Positions 8,909 through 18,916 of a stretch of DNA of 64,000 bases are shown here, one piece after another (within the stretch, counting starts at the first letter, position 1; each line of letters starts with the position of its first letter). The notes under the pieces were generated by a model, which was not told the origin of the DNA, did no database searches, and saw only the letters and a program-made list of their open reading frames with translations. The DNA is taken from NCBI GenBank assembly GCA_046729855.1, contig JBKPHM010000010.1:1-64000 (forward strand). The letters are read 5' to 3'. The DNA comes from DATHSY01 sp046729855 (GTDB lineage Bacteria > Actinomycetota > UBA4738 > HRBIN12). Both the position numbers and the translations under genes were made by a program.

Positions 8909-10669
8909 GTGAGATCTCGACTCCTGCTGGCGCTGGTCGTATCGGCGCTGTTGACCCTGGTGGCGCTGGGACAGATGCCTGCCGCAGCGACACACGGAGG
9001 CGATACCGAAGTCACCGTCGGGAGTAACGATCTCGTCTTCTCCCAGAACAAGCAGAACGAGCCGGCCGTCGCGATCGACCCGATGCATCCGAACGTGGTG
9101 GCAGCCGGCGCGAACGACAACATCGACATGGAGGCGTGCAACGTCGGCCCCGACACGGACTGCCCGTTCACGCCGGACGTCGGGGGATCCGGCATCTATT
9201 TCTCCTTCGATTCCGGCGACACCTGGACCCAGCCGACCTACACGGGATGGACGGCGCGGGACTGCCTGGGGATCCCCGGTGACGAGCCGAACCCCTGCAA
9301 GCCCCACGCCGGTCCCATCGGAACGTTGCCCCGGTATTTCGAGAACGGTCTCGTCTCCGATGGTGACCCCGCCCTGGCGTTCGGCCCGAGGGCAGACGCG
9401 AGCGGGACGTTCTCGTGGGCCAATGGCTCTCGCCTGTACTACGCGAACCTCGTGTCGAACTTCACCGGCGCCGCGGCATTCAAAGGCATAGAGGGGATCG
9501 CCGTCTCTAGAACGGACGACATCGCGGGAGCGGCCGCGGGCCGCAACTCCGCCTGGATGGACCCGGTCATCGCCTCGAAGCAGGCCTCGGCCACCTTCAG
9601 CGACAAGGAGCAGATCTGGGCCGACAACGCCGCGAGCAGCCCGCACTTCGGCAACGTGTACGTGTGTTACGCGAAGTTCAGCGGGGGCGCCGCCCCGATG
9701 ACCGTCGCCGTCTCCAGGGACGGAGGCGAGACGTGGGCAAACAGGCAGGTCAGCCCGGGCCATAACGTGGCGCCCGGCCGGTGGGGGCAGTCCGGCTGCA
9801 CAGTCCGCACGGACAGCCGGGGCGTCGTGTACGTCTTCTACGAGCAGTTCCAGAACCCGTCCTTCTTCTTCCCGCCGGTGGGAACCCATTTCATGGTGAA
9901 GTCCTTCGACGGCGGCGTAAGCTGGACCAGACCCAGGCCCCTCGGCCGTGCCGCGGATCCCTGCTACCAGCTCCAGTGGGACGGCACCACGCTGCGGTGC
10001 GTCCAGGACGGCCTGGCGGGCGCCCGAAACGACCTCTCGGCGGCTCCCAGCGTCAGCATCTCGAACGGCACACCCACCGGAGCTGGCGCCACGGACTTCA
10101 TGGTCCTCACGTGGGCTGGATTCGACACTAATGGGGTCGAGCACGTGTACGTGCGGTGGTCGGCGGATCGCGGCGCGACCTGGTCCGATCCGGTGGCCGT
10201 GGAGACTGCCGGCGACCGCGGCTACTACTCGGCTCCGGCGCTCTCGCCGGACGGCAGGGACCTGTATCTCGTGTACAACGCCTTCACCACCCCGTTCCGG
10301 AACAACACCACGAGCCCTCGTGGGCTCGTGGGTGTCGTCAAGCACGCCGACGTGGTCGGCGGGGCGCTGGCCAACTGGACCACGCTCCACCGTGGCACCG
10401 TTGGGGACCCACGAGGCTCGGCCCAGAACAACATCATCCTTGAGTTCCTTGGCGACTACGTGTACGTCGCCGCCACGGACGCCTACGCCGTGGCGGTGTG
10501 GAACGACGCCCGGAGCGCCTCGCCGTGCGACGCGGTGAACACGTGGCGGCCAACGGTGCAGGAAACCCGATCGGTCGCCGGCCGGCCGGAGATCCAGAAG
10601 GTCTGCGCGGCGACCTTCGGGAACACAGACATCTTCGGTGGTTCGTACGCGGATCCCAACACGCCATAG
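8909..10669 (+). CDS. Secreted sialidase-fold (Asp-box) protein
   Basis: A 586-residue exported protein. GTG 8909 has a strong GGGAGGAGG at 8893-8901 and opens a clear signal peptide (RSRLLLALVVSALLTLVALG, then AAATHG). Four Asp-box motifs of the S-x-D-x-G-x-T/S-W type are visible: SFDSGDTW, SRDGGETW, SFDGGVSW and SADRGATW, marking a BNR/sialidase-like beta propeller. It begins with the NEPAVAIDPMHPN stretch common to secreted exo-alpha-sialidase-like proteins of unknown substrate. Catalytic sialidase residues cannot be confirmed, so glycan hydrolysis is only one possibility. It stands alone, with no coupled neighbour. Confidence 0.75.
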   Translation: MRSRLLLALVVSALLTLVALGQMPAAATHGGDTEVTVGSNDLVFSQNKQNEPAVAIDPMHPNVVAAGANDNIDMEACNVGPDTDCPFTPDVGGSGIYFSFDSGDTWTQPTYTGWTARDCLGIPGDEPNPCKPHAGPIGTLPRYFENGLVSDGDPALAFGPRADASGTFSWANGSRLYYANLVSNFTGAAAFKGIEGIAVSRTDDIAGAAAGRNSAWMDPVIASKQASATFSDKEQIWADNAASSPHFGNVYVCYAKFSGGAAPMTVAVSRDGGETWANRQVSPGHNVAPGRWGQSGCTVRTDSRGVVYVFYEQFQNPSFFFPPVGTHFMVKSFDGGVSWTRPRPLGRAADPCYQLQWDGTTLRCVQDGLAGARNDLSAAPSVSISNGTPTGAGATDFMVLTWAGFDTNGVEHVYVRWSADRGATWSDPVAVETAGDRGYYSAPALSPDGRDLYLVYNAFTTPFRNNTTSPRGLVGVVKHADVVGGALANWTTLHRGTVGDPRGSAQNNIILEFLGDYVYVAATDAYAVAVWNDARSASPCDAVNTWRPTVQETRSVAGRPEIQKVCAATFGNTDIFGGSYADPNTP

Positions 10670-10923
10670 GAGGTCGTCCGACAGCCACTGCCGCAACCGC
10701 CGCCAGTTCCGGGGCGGACCTGTGGCGAGCCAGCGCTGTTTCTGACGCGCGATCACGGATAGTCCTGGCGGTGGATCGTTCCTGCGCCCGGCGTATCCGA
10801 GGGAGCCGACGATGGTTCCGGCCGCGCCCTTCAGGATCCATTCCAGGTTGCCGAAGAATCTGAGGTTCGGCCAACCGCTTCGGCGAACCTACTGAGCTAT
10901 CCGGTGGACGTTGGGGGGCGACC

Positions 10924-11154
10924 ATGAAGTTCAAGATCACCTACGGCAGCAAGAGACATCCCGAAGTCCTCGAGGCCTCGGAGATGGTCGATCACGGGCA
11001 CGAGGGCACATGGATCGACTTCGTGAACGGCAGGGATGAAGTGGTCTTGCGGGTTCGAGCCGCCGACGTGGAGCGCGTCGAGCACGTCAGCGACGAAGAG
11101 CACACCGGCCCGGCGCGAGCCGAGGTACCAGACCTCAGCAAGATCCTGGCCTGA
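10924..11154 (+). CDS. Small conserved hypothetical protein
   Basis: A 76-residue protein starting MKFKITYGSKRHPEVLEAS, acidic, without membrane segments. The strands KFKITYG, WIDFVNG and VVLRVRAADVERVEHV suggest a small beta-rich fold. A G-rich stretch lies 4-9 bases before the ATG, and a stem-loop (AGGTTCG 10863-10869 with CGAACCT 10884-10890) lies about 35 bases upstream. Function is unknown. Its 3' end overlaps the nominal end of the opposite PASTA gene by 20 bases, but that overlap disappears if the frameshift proposed there is real. Confidence 0.6.
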   Translation: MKFKITYGSKRHPEVLEASEMVDHGHEGTWIDFVNGRDEVVLRVRAADVERVEHVSDEEHTGPARAEVPDLSKILA

Positions 11155-11743
11155 TCCGCCGGAGAGCGAGGTCGCGTGAGCGGCGGTCAGGCGCGCAGCT
11201 GATCCGGGCCTTGGACCGTGAGCCGAACTGGGCGCGGCGGCGAACGATCGACCCCGGAGGTGGGTCTTGCGCCAGGACGGAGCCGACGACCGGTCGCGGA
11301 TCCGGCGTGGAGCGGTCGACGCGGACGAGCAGACCAACGCTCATGAGCCGATCCCATGCGTCGGCGAACCCGGCGCCGCGCACGTCGGGAACCTCGACGT
11401 CGTCGGCGCGGACCAGCCGAGGGCGCGGTCTGCCCGCCGCGCGGGGGTCACGCGGGTGCAGCACCGAGACGTGCACGCGTGCGGTCCGTCGAGCGATCGT
11501 CCCCGGCGGGGGACTCTGGTCGACGATCATTCCCATGACGGGCGCGGGGTTCGGTTCCAGACGCGTCACGGTGACGTCGAAGCCCGAGAGCACCAGCTCC
11601 TCCCAGCCCTCGTTGAACGGCCGGTTCCGGACGTCCGGCACGGGGATCCGTTCGCGCCGACGGCGTGAGTACGCGCCGCCGAAGACCACGCTCCGGAACG
11701 TGTCGGCGACGTCGTCGAAGATTCCCCAGATCAGATCCAGCAC
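11135..11743 (-). CDS. Protein with two PASTA domains, apparent frameshift near the 3' end
   Basis: GTG start; 202 residues as read. After a short hydrophobic/basic N-terminus come two PASTA repeats, about residues 33-98 (IPVPDVRN to VHVSVLHP) and 115 onward (VEVPDVRG to DPPPGSIVRR). PASTA domains usually bind peptidoglycan or beta-lactams, but no kinase or transpeptidase domain is attached and no secretion signal is clear. After GSIVRR the frame becomes unlike a PASTA end, while another frame gives RPVRLTVQGPDQLRA and a stop at 11187, which fits the last PASTA strand. A one-base indel around 11235-11245, real or a sequencing error, is likely. Probably the last gene of the minus-strand set with the ligase. 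Confidence 0.65.
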   Translation of the reverse strand: MLDLIWGIFDDVADTFRSVVFGGAYSRRRRERIPVPDVRNRPFNEGWEELVLSGFDVTVTRLEPNPAPVMGMIVDQSPPPGTIARRTARVHVSVLHPRDPRAAGRPRPRLVRADDVEVPDVRGAGFADAWDRLMSVGLLVRVDRSTPDPRPVVGSVLAQDPPPGSIVRRRAQFGSRSKARISCAPDRRSRDLALRRIRPGSC

Positions 11744-11782
11744 TGCGTCGAAGTATCATGCACATCCGGACGACGGCGGCGG

Positions 11783-13315
11783 TCATGTCCGGGACGTCGT
11801 GTGGATCGCGCGGACCGTCTCGATCGTGTCGGCCTCGTCGGGCCGCTTGTCGGGGCGGTACCCCTTGAGGCGCGCGAACCGGAGCGCCACGCCTCCGGGG
11901 TAGCGGCGGCTGGCCTGGACGCCGTCGAAGGCGACCTCGACGACTAGCTCCGGACGCACGTAGACGGTGTAGCGGTCGCGGTGGGTCTCGAGCTCCTGCA
12001 ACCGTTCGGTCTGCCACGCGAGGACCTCGTCGGTCATGCCCTTGAACGTCTTCCCGAGCATCACGAAGCCGCCGGACGGGACCCTCGCTCCCAGATGCAG
12101 GTTGCTCAGCCATCCGCTCCTTCGCCCGTGACCCCATTCCGCCGCCAGGACGACCAGGTCGAGCGTGTCGGCCCGCTTGACCTTCAACCAGCTTGCACCG
12201 CGCCGTCCCGCCTCGTACGGCGCGTCGAGGGCCTTCACCATGACGCCCTCGTGCCCGTGAGCCAGCGCGGCGTCCAGGACCGCCGTCGCCTGGTCGGTGT
12301 CGGCCGCGAGGGCGCGAGGCACGCGCAGCCGCGGGGGCAGCGATCGCTCGAGCGCGTCGAACCGTTCGGCGGACGGCAGGTCCAGCAGGTCTTCGCCGGC
12401 CAGGTGCAGGCAGTCGAAGAAGAAGCTGGACAGCGGCAGCCTCGCGCGGTGCTCGTCGATGGAGCGGCGGCTGCCGAACCGACCCATCGTCACCTGGAAC
12501 GGATGCGGCCGGCCCGCCGCATCCAGCGCGATCGCCTCGCCGTCCAGGACGATCGCGTCGACGGGCAGCGACCGGACGTCCTCGACGAGTTCCGGCACTC
12601 GCGTCGTGACGTCGGCGAGGTTCCTCGTGAACGCGCGCACGTCCTCGCCGAGCCGGTGCACTTGCAGCCGGGCACCGTCGAGCTTCCACTCGACCGCGGC
12701 CTGGCGGATCCGGTTCATCGCCTCGGCCACGTCGGCGGCCGTCTGCGCGAGCATGGGCTGGACCGGGGTGAGCACCTGTAGCCGGAACTCGGACAGGCCG
12801 GCTGCGCCCTTCGCCAGCGCGGCCGCCGCGACGATCCCGAGGTCGCCGGCGAGCATCGAGGCCCGGCGCACCGAAGGGGCGGCCACGCCGGCGGCTCGGG
12901 CGACCGCGTCGACCATCACTCCCTCGAGGGCGCCTTGGCGCAGCTCGCCGGTGAGCAGGCCGCCGAGGAACCGGCGCTCCCGTTCGGTTGCCCTCGCGAA
13001 CGTGTCCCCGAGGATCCCCCGCCGAGCCCCCTGGGATCCGGGCCCCGCGACCGCGGCGATCTCCCGCAGCGCCCGGTCGACGTCAAGCACCGTCAGCGTC
13101 GGGCGTTCGGCCGGCGGGCCCGACACGTCGCGCAGCGTGGCCCATCCGACGCCGATGGCTCCATGCGGGAGCGCGCCCGAGAGGTATGCGATCGCGGCCC
13201 GGGCCTCCGCCGGCTCCAGCGTGGACAACGCCGATGCGAGGCGTTCGATCTTCTTCAGCCGAGCGCTGGTGCCGGCGACGTCCTCGGACGCCGCCGCCAG
13301 GTCGTCGAACAGCAA
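11783..13315 (-). CDS. lig: ATP-dependent DNA ligase
   Basis: A 510-residue enzyme that seals DNA nicks with ATP. The adenylation motif WKLDGARLQ places the active Lys at residue 211. Later motifs are VLDGEAIAL, FFFDCLHL, HEGVMVK and SWLKVKR, and the C-terminal OB domain ends in GVALRFARL. TTG 13315 was chosen because LLFDDLAAASEDVAGTSARL matches the family N-terminus; the long open extension upstream overlaps the neighbouring gene and is low-complexity. The length equals actinobacterial LigB-type enzymes. It lies 19 bases after the membrane-protein gene, so they are probably co-transcribed. Confidence 0.9.
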   Translation of the reverse strand: MLFDDLAAASEDVAGTSARLKKIERLASALSTLEPAEARAAIAYLSGALPHGAIGVGWATLRDVSGPPAERPTLTVLDVDRALREIAAVAGPGSQGARRGILGDTFARATERERRFLGGLLTGELRQGALEGVMVDAVARAAGVAAPSVRRASMLAGDLGIVAAAALAKGAAGLSEFRLQVLTPVQPMLAQTAADVAEAMNRIRQAAVEWKLDGARLQVHRLGEDVRAFTRNLADVTTRVPELVEDVRSLPVDAIVLDGEAIALDAAGRPHPFQVTMGRFGSRRSIDEHRARLPLSSFFFDCLHLAGEDLLDLPSAERFDALERSLPPRLRVPRALAADTDQATAVLDAALAHGHEGVMVKALDAPYEAGRRGASWLKVKRADTLDLVVLAAEWGHGRRSGWLSNLHLGARVPSGGFVMLGKTFKGMTDEVLAWQTERLQELETHRDRYTVYVRPELVVEVAFDGVQASRRYPGGVALRFARLKGYRPDKRPDEADTIETVRAIHTTSRT

Positions 13316-13334
13316 CCCGACCCCTGCCGGCCGA

Positions 13335-13886
13335 CTATGAGCCTGCCGGCGCGCCGGTCCGCGCGGCCCGCCGCCGCGCCGAACGCTCGTCGCGCCGTGC
13401 CTGGCGCGCCCGTTCGGCGAGCTCGAACTCGCGCTTGGTCTCGGGCTTCGCAAGCAAATACACGACGATGGCGTCGACGACACCGGCGCCCAGGCCGACC
13501 CAGGTGCTCGTGCTTGGCTCACCCGAGAGCACGCCCGCGAGCGCGAGCGGCACCATCACCGCCGCGAAGACCGCGAACGTCCCGATCGCGGCGAGGCGAA
13601 CGGACTCGCGGCGGAGCAGCACGCCCATCCCCAGGATCGTCGTGAGGAGGCACAGAAGCAGTAGAACGACCGCCGCGATGCCCGCCAGGTTCTGGACCGC
13701 CTCGGGATTCAGCCCGAACTCGATCCCGGCCAGCAACGTGTCGCGGTCCAGCCGGTCGGGGTCGAGGGCGGCGAGTGCGCGTTCGACGCCGACCGCGGCG
13801 AACAGCGCGGTTACAGCCAGGATCAGTATGCCGGCAGCGACCAGCGCGGACGCCGGTCTGCGTTCGCTCGGTGTCGTCAGCTCCAT
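13335..13886 (-). CDS. Four-helix membrane protein
   Basis: A 183-residue hydrophobic protein with predicted membrane segments at about 13-34 (SALVAAGILILAVTALFAAV), 67-88, 100-120 and 127-147. It ends in a strongly basic tail (REFELAERARQARRDERSAR and more Arg). No family is recognised. It precedes the DNA ligase gene with a 19-base gap on the same strand; this proximity is the only functional hint. Confidence 0.65.
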   Translation of the reverse strand: MELTTPSERRPASALVAAGILILAVTALFAAVGVERALAALDPDRLDRDTLLAGIEFGLNPEAVQNLAGIAAVVLLLLCLLTTILGMGVLLRRESVRLAAIGTFAVFAAVMVPLALAGVLSGEPSTSTWVGLGAGVVDAIVVYLLAKPETKREFELAERARQARRDERSARRRAARTGAPAGS

Positions 13887-14000
13887 CGTCGCCCTCGAGG
13901 TCCCCTCGCGTGAGCGAACGAGTATAGCGACGCGACTACACGCGCCAGGATGCGAGCGCTACACTGCCTCCGTGAGCTAAGTGACCGTCCTCGGCACCAC

Positions 14001-14020
14001 CCGGCGCCTCTCGGCGCCGG
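14001..14020 (+). promoter_or_regulatory. Stem-loop in the ABC-F leader
   Basis: CCGGCGCC (14001-14008), loop TCTC, GGCGCCGG (14013-14020): a perfect 8-bp GC stem followed by TCGTT. It lies 28 bases before the leader-peptide ATG and could act as an attenuator or stability element. Confidence 0.45.
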
Positions 14021-14048
14021 TCGTTGCATGCACCGGGAGGTCACCCAC

Positions 14049-14125
14049 ATGGCTCACGAACCCGATCACCACCGCGAAGACACGCTGCTTGCCCCCTCGC
14101 GACGCCGTACGCCTGCGAGGTCGCC

Positions 14126-14129
<4 letters not shown>
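14049..14129 (+). CDS. 26-residue leader peptide upstream of the ABC-F gene
   Basis: The small frame MAHEPDHHREDTLLAPSRRR, then TPARSP, has an ATG 8 bases after a strong GGGAGG at 14035-14040. Its TGA (14127-14129) overlaps the GTG of the ABC-F gene (14126-14128). The ABC-F start has only a weak CGAGG ribosome site, so its translation probably depends on ribosomes finishing this peptide. Leader peptides with this layout control many antibiotic-resistance ABC-F genes by ribosome stalling. That control is inference here. Confidence 0.5.
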
Positions 14130-15721
<1,592 letters not shown>

Positions 15722-15791
15722 CCCGGTCCAGTTGGCAGCACCTCGTCCCGCCCGCGTATGCTCCGCGCGCCCGAGCCGAGGGAGGTCGCGT

Positions 15792-17456
15792 GTGGACGCC
15801 GACGTCGTGTTCGTCAACGGAGCCGTCTACACCGTGGACGCCGTCCGCGGCTGGGCGCGCGCGGTCGCGGTTCGGGACGGCCGGATCGTGGCCGTCGGGA
15901 CCGACGACGATGCCCGGTCGCTGATCGGGGCACGGACCGAGGTCCACGACCTGCGCGGCCGGATGCTCCTGCCCGGCTTTCAGGACGCGCACGTCCATCC
16001 GCCGTCCGCCGGGCTCGAGATGCTCCAGTGCGACATGAACGATGCCTATTCGCTCGCCGAGTACGAGCGGATCGTGGCCGAGTACGCGTCGACGCACCCG
16101 GACGAGGAGTGGATCCTGGGCGGCGGCTGGTCGATGGACGCGTTCCCGAACGGGACGCCCGACAAAGGCCCGCTCGACCGACTGCTGCCCGACAGCCCCG
16201 CCTTCCTCCCGAACCGCGACGGGCACACCGGGTGGGTCAATACCCGCGCGCTCGAGATGGCCGGGATCACGGCAGAGACGCCCGACCCTCCGGACGGCCG
16301 GATCGAACGCGACGCGGACGGACGCCCGACGGGCGCGCTGCACGAGGGCGCGATGTCGCTCGTCCGCAAGCTGCTCCCGCCGACCTCGCAGCGACAGTGG
16401 GAGGAGGGGCTCGTCGCGGCCCAGCGGTACCTGCACTCCCTCGGGATCACGGCGTGGCAGGACGCGATCGTCGGCGGTTCCTACGAGACGTACGAGGCAT
16501 ACCGCAGCGTCGCCGCGCGGGGCGAGCTGACGGCGCGCGTGGTGGGGGCGCTCTGGTGGGACCGGCACCGCGGCGCCGAGCAGGTCCCGGAGCTGATCGA
16601 CAAGCGCGAGCGAGGCGCCGTCGGCCGGTTCCGCGCTACGAGCGTCAAGGTGATGCAGGACGGCGTCGTCGAGACGTTCACCGCCGCCGTCCTCGATCCG
16701 TACCTCGACGACGCGGGGCGACCGACGGACCGGTTCGGGATCTCGTTCATCGACCCCGAGGCGCTCCGGGCGTATGTCACCGAGCTCGATGCGCTGGGGT
16801 TCCAGGTGCACTTCCACGCGCTGGCCGAACGTGCGGTGCGAGAGTGCCTGGACGCGCTCGAAGCGGCCCGCGCCGCGAACGGTCCGAGCGACCACCGGCA
16901 TCACCTCGCGCACATCCAGATCGTGCACCCGGACGACGTCGCGAGGTTCCGGCGGCTGGGCGCCGTGGCCAACGCGCAGCCCTTGTGGGCGATGAACGAG
17001 GGACAGATGCGAAACCTGACGATCCCGTTCCTGGGTCCCGAGCGGGCCGGCTGGCAGTACCCGTTTGCGAGCCTGCACCGTGCCGGTGCGACGCTCGCGA
17101 TGGGGAGCGACTGGGGCGTCTCGAGCCCGAACCCGCTCTGGGAAATCCACGTGGCGGTGAACCGAACGGCCTTCCCCGACTACGCGAACGCGGGGGACGA
17201 TACGGCGGCGACCGAGCCGTTCCTGCCCGACGAACGGCTGGACCTGCCGACGGCGATCGCGGCGTTCACGATCGGATCGGCCTTCGTGAACCACCTCGAC
17301 GACGTGACGGGGAGCATCGAGCCGGGGAAGCTCGCCGATCTCGTCGTCCTCGACCGCAACCCGTTCGAGCATCCGCGCGACCAGATCTACCTGGCCCGGC
17401 CGCTGCTGACGATGGTCGAGGGGGTTTCCGTTCACGTGGACCCGGCGTACGGCTGA
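15792..17456 (+). CDS. Amidohydrolase, YtcJ-like (amidohydrolase 3 family)
   Basis: A 554-residue metal-dependent hydrolase of unknown substrate. Metal ligands are visible in QDAHVHP (His67, His69), HFHALAERAV, HHLAHIQIVHPDD and the late Asp in MGSDWGVSSPNP. GTG 15792 follows GGAGG at 15781-15785. The YtcJ group acts on C-N bonds in amides and cyclic amides. A second family member lies at 47774 in this window; the two differ enough to have separate substrates. It lies between the ABC-F gene and the Rieske unit without clear coupling. Confidence 0.82.
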   Translation: MDADVVFVNGAVYTVDAVRGWARAVAVRDGRIVAVGTDDDARSLIGARTEVHDLRGRMLLPGFQDAHVHPPSAGLEMLQCDMNDAYSLAEYERIVAEYASTHPDEEWILGGGWSMDAFPNGTPDKGPLDRLLPDSPAFLPNRDGHTGWVNTRALEMAGITAETPDPPDGRIERDADGRPTGALHEGAMSLVRKLLPPTSQRQWEEGLVAAQRYLHSLGITAWQDAIVGGSYETYEAYRSVAARGELTARVVGALWWDRHRGAEQVPELIDKRERGAVGRFRATSVKVMQDGVVETFTAAVLDPYLDDAGRPTDRFGISFIDPEALRAYVTELDALGFQVHFHALAERAVRECLDALEAARAANGPSDHRHHLAHIQIVHPDDVARFRRLGAVANAQPLWAMNEGQMRNLTIPFLGPERAGWQYPFASLHRAGATLAMGSDWGVSSPNPLWEIHVAVNRTAFPDYANAGDDTAATEPFLPDERLDLPTAIAAFTIGSAFVNHLDDVTGSIEPGKLADLVVLDRNPFEHPRDQIYLARPLLTMVEGVSVHVDPAYG

Positions 17457-17519
17457 CCCGGCTGGGACCCTGCGCCGCCGTCACCCGCCGGCGGCGGATC
17501 CGCAGGTCAGCGCGCCTGC

Positions 17520-17566
17520 TTTACGGGGCCGCCCGTTCGGGATAGGATTTTGAACGGCCGTTCAAA
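17520..17566 (+). promoter_or_regulatory. Promoter with overlapping 18-bp palindromic operator
   Basis: TTTACG (17520-17525), a 17-base spacer and TAGGAT (17543-17548) form a plausible promoter. It is followed at once by the perfect palindrome TTTGAACGGCCGTTCAAA (17549-17566), which would cover the transcription start. This is a typical position and symmetry for a TetR-type repressor site. The half-site recurs before the gene at 20216. Confidence 0.65.
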
Positions 17567-17595
17567 CCGCCTCGTCCGACCAGTCAGGAGCCGCG

Positions 17596-18810
17596 ATGAC
17601 CACCGCGACCGCCGCCGCGCCCCGGGTGCAGCCGCCGATCGAAGGAAGCGAGCTGCACCGGGTCCTTGCGCCGTCGCTGGGGGAGTGCCGGACGTTGCCG
17701 GCCGAGGCCTACCTCTCGGAGGGGGTGCTCGCCTGGGAGCGTGACCGTTTCTTCGAGCGATCCTGGGTGTGCGTGGGGCGCACCGCCGACCTGGCGGTGC
17801 CCGGCGACCAGCGGGCCGTCCGGGCGGGGACCGAGGGCATCCTGCTGGTCCGGGGACAGGACGGCGTCCTGCATGGGTTCTACAACACGTGCCGGCACCG
17901 CGGCCACGAGCTCCTCGAACCCGGCCAAACGCGGAACCTGCGCGCGATCAAGTGCCCGTACCACGCGTGGGTCTACTCCCTCGACGGCGCGCTCGCCGGC
18001 GCCCCACGCTTCGGCGAGGTCCCGGGGTTCGACCGGGCCGACTGGCCGCTGATCCAGGCACGGGTCGAGGAATGGCACGGCTGGGTCTTCGCGAACGCGT
18101 CGGCGGATGCCCCGCCGCTTCCGGACCATGTCGGGAACCTCGACACGCTCCTTGGACCGTGGGAGCCGGAGCGGCTGCTCGCCGCCGAGCGCCACGAGTA
18201 CGTCGTGAAGGCGAACTGGAAGACGATCACCGAGAACTATCACGAGTGCTACCACTGCCCGAGCATCCATCCGGCGCTGTGCCGGGTGACGCCCGTGGAC
18301 TCGGGGGAGAACCTCACGCAGACCGGCTGCTGGGTCGGCGGGACGATGGAACTGATGGACCACGCGGCGACGATGTCGATGACGGGCGAGAGCGGCGGCG
18401 TGCCGCTCCGCGGGCTCGATCCGAAGCGGCTGCGCGAGGTCTATTACATCGGCCTGTTCCCGAACCTGCTGATCAGTCTCCACCCGGACTACGTGATGAC
18501 GCACCGCATGGAGCCGATCGGCCCCGGCGAGACGTACGTGGAGTGCGAGTGGCTCTTCCCGCCCGAGGCGGTCGAGCGTCCAGGCTTCGATCCCGCGTAC
18601 GCGTCGGAGTTCTGGGACGTGACCAACCGAGAGGACTGGCGGGCGTGCGAGTCCGTGCGGCGGGGTCTCGCGTCCCGGGGTCAGCGCCAGGGGCCCTTCG
18701 CGCCGGCCGAAGACGAGGTGCATTCGTTCATGGCGATGGTCGCGCGCGGGTACCTCGACGGCGTCGTCGCCACGCCGCCTCGGATCCGGCGGACGTCGGT
18801 CGCGGTCTGA
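17596..18810 (+). CDS. Rieske-type ring-hydroxylating/demethylating oxygenase, alpha subunit
   Basis: A 404-residue non-haem iron oxygenase. The Rieske [2Fe-2S] site is Cys99-x-His101 and Cys120-x2-His123 (CRHRGH, CPYHAW). The mononuclear iron site is ENYHECYHCPSIHP with His220 and His225, and a late Asp in NREDWRACESV. The NYHECYHC form is typical of the choline/glycine-betaine/stachydrine N-demethylating group (GbcA-like). No reductase gene is adjacent, so electrons must come from elsewhere. Two folate-dependent methyltransferase-like genes follow, which supports removal of methyl groups from a small betaine-like or methoxylated compound. The substrate is inferred only. Confidence 0.85.
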   Translation: MTTATAAAPRVQPPIEGSELHRVLAPSLGECRTLPAEAYLSEGVLAWERDRFFERSWVCVGRTADLAVPGDQRAVRAGTEGILLVRGQDGVLHGFYNTCRHRGHELLEPGQTRNLRAIKCPYHAWVYSLDGALAGAPRFGEVPGFDRADWPLIQARVEEWHGWVFANASADAPPLPDHVGNLDTLLGPWEPERLLAAERHEYVVKANWKTITENYHECYHCPSIHPALCRVTPVDSGENLTQTGCWVGGTMELMDHAATMSMTGESGGVPLRGLDPKRLREVYYIGLFPNLLISLHPDYVMTHRMEPIGPGETYVECEWLFPPEAVERPGFDPAYASEFWDVTNREDWRACESVRRGLASRGQRQGPFAPAEDEVHSFMAMVARGYLDGVVATPPRIRRTSVAV

Positions 18811-18916
18811 GGTCGGCGAGTTCGCGGCTCCCTGACCCCTAGTCAGACCGTTCGCTTGCCGGGTGCCGGCGCGGCACGCACGATACCGCCGTTCCCGCCA
18901 GGAGGAGGATGCCAGC

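Noticed and set aside
10863..10905. tRNA-like word on the minus strand (ATAGCTCAGTAGGTT) before the small gene at 10924
   Set aside because: The D-arm-like word has no matching GAGC, no anticodon arm or TTCRA loop follows, and the bases instead form a simple stem-loop with AGGTTCG/CGAACCT.
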